Part shown: positions 60,582 to 64,000 of the stretch, in pieces | Numbering within the stretch: the stretch's first letter is position 1 | Layout: each line of letters begins with the position of its first letter | DNA from: Thiohalophilus sp. | GTDB lineage: Bacteria > Pseudomonadota > Gammaproteobacteria > UBA6429 > Thiohalophilaceae | NCBI RefSeq assembly: GCF_034521165.1 | Contig: NZ_JAXHMV010000008.1 | Span: forward strand, 124,001 to 188,000 | Direction of reading: 5' to 3' | DNA: 64,000 nucleotides | The notes under the pieces: model-generated | What the model saw: the letters and a program-made list of their open reading frames with translations, nothing else | What the model was told of the DNA's origin: nothing | The model's database searches: none | Translations under genes and position numbers: made by a program

Positions 60582-60725
60582 CAGTAACATCCCGCCGAGC
60601 AGGAGCGTTTTCAGCTCAAAGCCGAGCAGATAATACTGTCCGCTCAGGCGAGCGATCAGTGGCGCGATACAGATCAGTATGCCGGCGATGGCGAACAGAT
60701 CTCCGAGGCGTTTAATAAGCTCCAT
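60519..60725 (-). CDS. Small two-helix membrane protein
   Basis: 68 residues: MELIKRLGDLFAIAGILICIAPLIARLSGQYYLLGFELKTLLLGGMLLLLLACLARLEILLRQ. Two hydrophobic helices (about 9-27 and 37-56) with basic ends. The 3' end overlaps the convergent ligase gene by about 63 bases, which weakens the call. The composition is clearly membrane-protein-like and the start has a GGAG (CAGGAGACTACGTACCATG) at a workable distance. Function unknown. Confidence 0.6.
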   Translation of the reverse strand: MELIKRLGDLFAIAGILICIAPLIARLSGQYYLLGFELKTLLLGGMLLLLLACLARLEILLRQGSRAG

Positions 60726-61312
60726 GGTACGTAGTCTCCTGTGATGGTATCGATACAAGGGTCACTAACCAGTATGGCGGCAGCGTGTCGGGATACTTTA
60801 CGAGATTAGCACGAGGAGAGACTCTTCGCTGTCTGGTGTGTCGGGTGATTTGACACTGGCACCAGTGAGCGGTGTTTACGGGGAGGAAAAAATGTTTAAC
60901 ATTTTGATTGATAACAGATTGCTCCGTTGGCATGAAACGTGCGCTGCAATTATTCAAGGCCTGATCCCCTGTCACGCAGCAAGTCGGTCGGGTGAAAACA
61001 ATTAAATATCCCGAACAGGTGAGTTTTTATCGATGGGCCACACTCACTGACAAAGTCTAATCGGGACAGGGCCGCTATAAAAACCAGTGCGTGCAACACC
61101 ACAGAATCGGATCAGGCAGTGGCCTGTTTGTTGTCAGGCGGTCAGCGGGTATCGCGGTTCGTTCTGATTTTCAGCAGGGTTTGGTGTAATGTTCCCGTTC
61201 GGTGCAACACAATGAGGCCGGAATATTTTGCGTTGGGGTTTGTGGCACAAGCCAGGGAAGATAAACTGACCGATGCTTGAGCCGTGATGGATGATTTGCG
61301 AGGTATGAATCA
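60726..61312. other. Long non-coding region upstream of the PrsT-like gene
   Basis: 587 bases without a credible gene, of mixed GC. It contains a candidate sigma54 promoter (60928-60943). Downstream of it lies a stretch with possible RNA structure: GGCCACACTCACTGAC...AGGGCCGC pairing around 61037-61075. The length of untranslated leader (about 360 bases from the candidate promoter to the gene) is unusual. Confidence 0.5.
60928..60943 (+). promoter_or_regulatory. Candidate sigma54 promoter of the polysaccharide/PrsT gene
   Basis: TGGCATGAAACGTGCG has the -24 GG (60929-60930) and -12 GC (60941-60942) 10 bases apart and resembles the glnA promoter in this window. PEP-CTERM/exosortase loci are known to be driven by sigma54 with the PrsK/PrsR pair, which supports it. 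Confidence 0.5.
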
Positions 61313-64000
61313 ATGAGCACGATAATTGTTGGCACGGTTGGCGGCAGGCCGAACAGGATTGCTGCACTGGCGCTACCCTTGCTGGCGGCCCTCCTGCTGG
61401 TGTCAGGGTGCGGCCAGACAGATTTTTCGGCTTCCGAGCGGCTGCAGCGCGCGGCAGCATTCCAGGCCGAAGGCGATCTGCGCGCCAGCATCATCGAACT
61501 GAAAAACCTGCTGCAAAACGAGCCGCAGCATACCGAAGGTCGCTGGCGATTGGGGTTGGCTTACCTTGAACTGGGGGATGGCGCGGCGGCATTGTCCGCG
61601 CTGGAGCGCGGTTTGGCCCTGGGCTGGGAGAGCCCGGACGCGCCCTTGCAACTGGCCCGGGCACGACTGCTGGAGCGGGAATTTGACGCGGTGCTGGAGC
61701 AGCTGCAAACCTGGCAGCTCACGGGTGACGAGCGACTCACCGAAGCCCATGTGCTGCGGGCGCAGGCCTATATGGGGCAGAACAACGCCGGAGAGGCAGA
61801 GCGGGAATTGCGCGCGGCCTTGAAGGTTACGCCGGCGCATGCGCCGGCTCTGACCGGGCTGGCCCGGATCAACCTGTTTCATGAACGACTGGACGAGGCG
61901 CAAGATCGCCTGGAGACGGCGCTGGATCACCAGCCCGATTATGCCGATGCCTGGGATCTTCTCGGGGAGATTCACCGTGCACAGGGTCGACTGGAAGAGG
62001 CCGAAGCGGCATTCACCCGCCTGGTGGAGGTGGCTGATGCACCTTATACAGGCTATTACAAGCGTGCACTGACCCGCATTATCCGCGAGGACTGGCAAGG
62101 TGCCGGGAAAGACCACCAGCGACTGCAGGAGCTGGGACAAACCCTGTTTGCCACGGTCTATGTCGAAGGACTTTTACACTTTTACAGGCAGGACTACCCG
62201 GCGACGAGCCAGGCCATGGAACGGGTATTACGGGGTAATGAGCAGCATTTGCCGGCGCTGTTTTTCGCCGGCGCCAGTCACTTTGCGCAGGGTAACTGGA
62301 GTCAGGCGGAAAGTTATCTGGAACGCTATCTGCGAAGACAACCGAACGCGCCCATGGCCAATTATCTGCTGGCCGCGGTGCAAATGCGCGGTGGTGAGCT
62401 GGAGGATGCGCAGGACATACTCGAGCGCGTGCTTGGCAGTAACCCGGAGGATGTTGCCGCACTGGACATGATGGCGGGCATTCGTGCCGCGCGCGGTGAT
62501 GACGCGGCCAGCCTGGAGCTGTTGCGTCAGCGGGTGTCCCTGGAGCCGACATCTCCCCGTGCGCGGGTGCGTCTGGCGAAGGCCTTGCTGGAGAGCGGTG
62601 AGACGCGCACCGGCATGGACGAGCTGGAGGCGGCACGACAATTGGCGCCCGGGGATGCCGGTATCAATCTGACGCTGATTGCCCAATTGCTGGAACAGCG
62701 GGAGTTTGAGCGTGCCCTCGAAGAGGCCTCCGCGCTGGCAGAAAAACACCCGGAGCTGGTACAGATTCACAATCTCAAAGGGGCGGCACTGCTGGGACTG
62801 GAACGGGTGGAGGACGCACAGGCCGCCTTTCAGCAGAGTCTGGAGCTGGATCCCGGTAACCCTGCCGCGACACGTAGCCTTGCCATCATTGCCTTTCGGC
62901 AGAGCGGTCCGGAGCAGGCCCGTGCGATTTTCGAACAATCCCTGACCCGGCGGCCGGATGACCTGAGTTTGCTGATGGAGCTGGCCAATTTCGAAGACCA
63001 GCAAGGTAATTCACAGACAGCCATAAAATTACTGGAACAGGCGCTGGCGGCGCACCCACAGGCGCTGGAGCCGCGGCTGGTTATGGCGCGCAAGTATCTG
63101 AGATCAAAGGAGCCACGTCGGGCAGTTTCACTGCTGGGCGAGATCAGAGAGCGGTATTCGTCGAATCGGGACTATCTGCAGTTGTTGGCTGAAGCGCAGA
63201 TATCGGCGAACCAGCCGGAAGCCGCGATCAATACGCTGAATGAGCTGGTAGCCATCGCCCCTGACAGTGCGGAGGGGTATTTCCGGCTTGGCGTAGCGCA
63301 ATGGCGGGCGGGCCGGGAGCGTAAGTCGCTGGAATCGTTGAGCAACGCTGTCGCCATTGACCCGAACCATGGTCCGGCTCTGCTGGAACTTGCGGGTGTG
63401 CAGCGAGGGGTCGGGGAGGACGATAACGCTCTGGCCTCTGCGCGGCGGGCCCAGGACCTGGAAGGTTATCAGGCCAGGGGTTATTTGCTGGAGGGCGATA
63501 TCCTGCGGGACCGCGAACAGCTGAAGCAGGCACGGGAGGCGTATGTCCAGGCTTACCGGCTTGAACCGTCTACGCTGGCGGCGGTAAAACGCTTTGAAAT
63601 CACAACGCAAATGGGAGACCGGCATGCTGCCCGGCAGCAGCTGGCCGCGCATATTGCTGACCATCCTGATGATGTCCAGAGCCGCGGTGTGTTGGGGACT
63701 TCCTACCTCCAGACGGATGACTATGCAGAGGCGTTGCCCCATTACGAAATTCTGGTGGAGCAATTTCCCGATAATCCGGTTCTGCTGAATAATCTGGCGT
63801 TTCTCTATCAGCGCCTGGATGACGCGCGAGCGCTGGAGATGGCGCGCAAGGCGCATCAGTTGCGTCCGGATGAGCCCCGGATCAAGGATACGCTCGGTGT
63901 TGCCATGCTGGAGCATGGCGATCCTGCCGAGGGTCTGGTCTTGATTGAAGCTGCGCGCGAGAGTCTGCCCGACGAACCTGCTATTGCCTATCATCATGCT
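61313..64000 (+). CDS. PrsT-like TPR lipoprotein of the PEP-CTERM/exosortase system (partial)
   Basis: Open from the ATG at 61313 to the right edge (896 codons, no stop). The signal peptide ends in a lipobox LVSG|C (Cys33), so it is a lipoprotein. The rest is an unbroken series of about 24 TPR-like hairpins (AEGDLRASIIELKNLLQNEPQHTEGRWRLGLAYLELGD, then YYKRALTR..., LLNNLAFLYQRLDDARALEMARKAHQLRPDEPRIKDTLGVAML). Length, lipobox and repeats match PrsT, the TPR lipoprotein of exosortase/PEP-CTERM loci, thought to scaffold outer-membrane export of polysaccharide or sorted proteins. Exosortase itself is not in view. Confidence 0.82.
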   Translation, partial: MSTIIVGTVGGRPNRIAALALPLLAALLLVSGCGQTDFSASERLQRAAAFQAEGDLRASIIELKNLLQNEPQHTEGRWRLGLAYLELGDGAAALSALERGLALGWESPDAPLQLARARLLEREFDAVLEQLQTWQLTGDERLTEAHVLRAQAYMGQNNAGEAERELRAALKVTPAHAPALTGLARINLFHERLDEAQDRLETALDHQPDYADAWDLLGEIHRAQGRLEEAEAAFTRLVEVADAPYTGYYKRALTRIIREDWQGAGKDHQRLQELGQTLFATVYVEGLLHFYRQDYPATSQAMERVLRGNEQHLPALFFAGASHFAQGNWSQAESYLERYLRRQPNAPMANYLLAAVQMRGGELEDAQDILERVLGSNPEDVAALDMMAGIRAARGDDAASLELLRQRVSLEPTSPRARVRLAKALLESGETRTGMDELEAARQLAPGDAGINLTLIAQLLEQREFERALEEASALAEKHPELVQIHNLKGAALLGLERVEDAQAAFQQSLELDPGNPAATRSLAIIAFRQSGPEQARAIFEQSLTRRPDDLSLLMELANFEDQQGNSQTAIKLLEQALAAHPQALEPRLVMARKYLRSKEPRRAVSLLGEIRERYSSNRDYLQLLAEAQISANQPEAAINTLNELVAIAPDSAEGYFRLGVAQWRAGRERKSLESLSNAVAIDPNHGPALLELAGVQRGVGEDDNALASARRAQDLEGYQARGYLLEGDILRDREQLKQAREAYVQAYRLEPSTLAAVKRFEITTQMGDRHAARQQLAAHIADHPDDVQSRGVLGTSYLQTDDYAEALPHYEILVEQFPDNPVLLNNLAFLYQRLDDARALEMARKAHQLRPDEPRIKDTLGVAMLEHGDPAEGLVLIEAARESLPDEPAIAYHHA

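Noticed and set aside
61020..61080. c-di-GMP (GEMM) riboswitch before the PrsT-like gene
   Set aside because: GACAAAGTC and AGGGCC are reminiscent, but the conserved core (GGCAAACC and ACGCAAAGCC) is absent.

Overview
The window (about 58-60% GC by eye) reads as a gammaproteobacterial chromosome. This is inferred from gene order: glyQ-glyS-(mazG)-gmhB-plsC; glnA with ntrB-ntrC; and trmL(+) / gpsA-secB-trxC-grxC-rhodanese(-) / gpmI-envC-ctpA-yibQ(+), which is close to the Escherichia coli trmL-cysE-gpsA-secB-grxC-yibN / gpmM-envC-yibQ block. PP-loop/TusA and rhodanese/glutaredoxin genes plus an exosortase-type (PEP-CTERM) polysaccharide locus would suit an environmental Chromatiales/Ectothiorhodospira-like bacterium, but the genus cannot be told from this sequence.

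Layout. 0-9 kb: housekeeping genes (fbp, plsC, gmhB, mazG-like, glyS, glyQ), an unknown protein, then a PP-loop ATPase / TusA / cation-efflux operon. 10-15.3 kb: nitrogen control. glnA sits behind a sigma54 promoter with two NtrC sites three helical turns apart, followed by a DUF4124 protein and ntrB-ntrC with its own NtrC site. 15.3-17.2 kb: about 13 tandem 91-96 bp REP units surrounding a REP-associated tyrosine transposase (RAYT). 17.2-30.6 kb (minus strand): an MSHA-type type IV pilus operon, mshE-mshG-prepilin-membrane protein-mshA-glycan ligase-mshC-D-O-P-Q, with a putative glycan ligase between mshA and mshC. 30.6-32.9 kb: more REP units, pyrD (class 1B) and trmL.

32.9-41.25 kb is an accessory region between trmL and gpsA. 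It holds a broken BrnT with an orphan BrnA, HicAB, a group II intron remnant, a cytochrome b561, an RHH/ParE pair and a complete BrnTA. It ends in a 2.9-kb segment (TPR/winged-helix protein divergent from an unusual truncated hemoglobin). That segment is flanked by a 23-bp direct repeat that copies the last codons of gpsA, with only synonymous differences. 41.25-50.6 kb: conserved redox/secretion and envelope genes. 50.7-64 kb: surface-polysaccharide and secretion genes: a PglK-like ABC flippase, GT2, a large two-lobed secreted protein, a periplasmic protease, a three-unit VanZ-like protein, an O-antigen-ligase-like protein with an inserted soluble domain, and a PrsT-like TPR lipoprotein running off the right edge.

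The most unusual items are the REP/RAYT locus with co-varying arms, the gpsA-tail-flanked TPR/globin module, the ligase inside the pilus operon (itself carrying translated REP sequence), and the polysaccharide proteins with unusual domain architecture.
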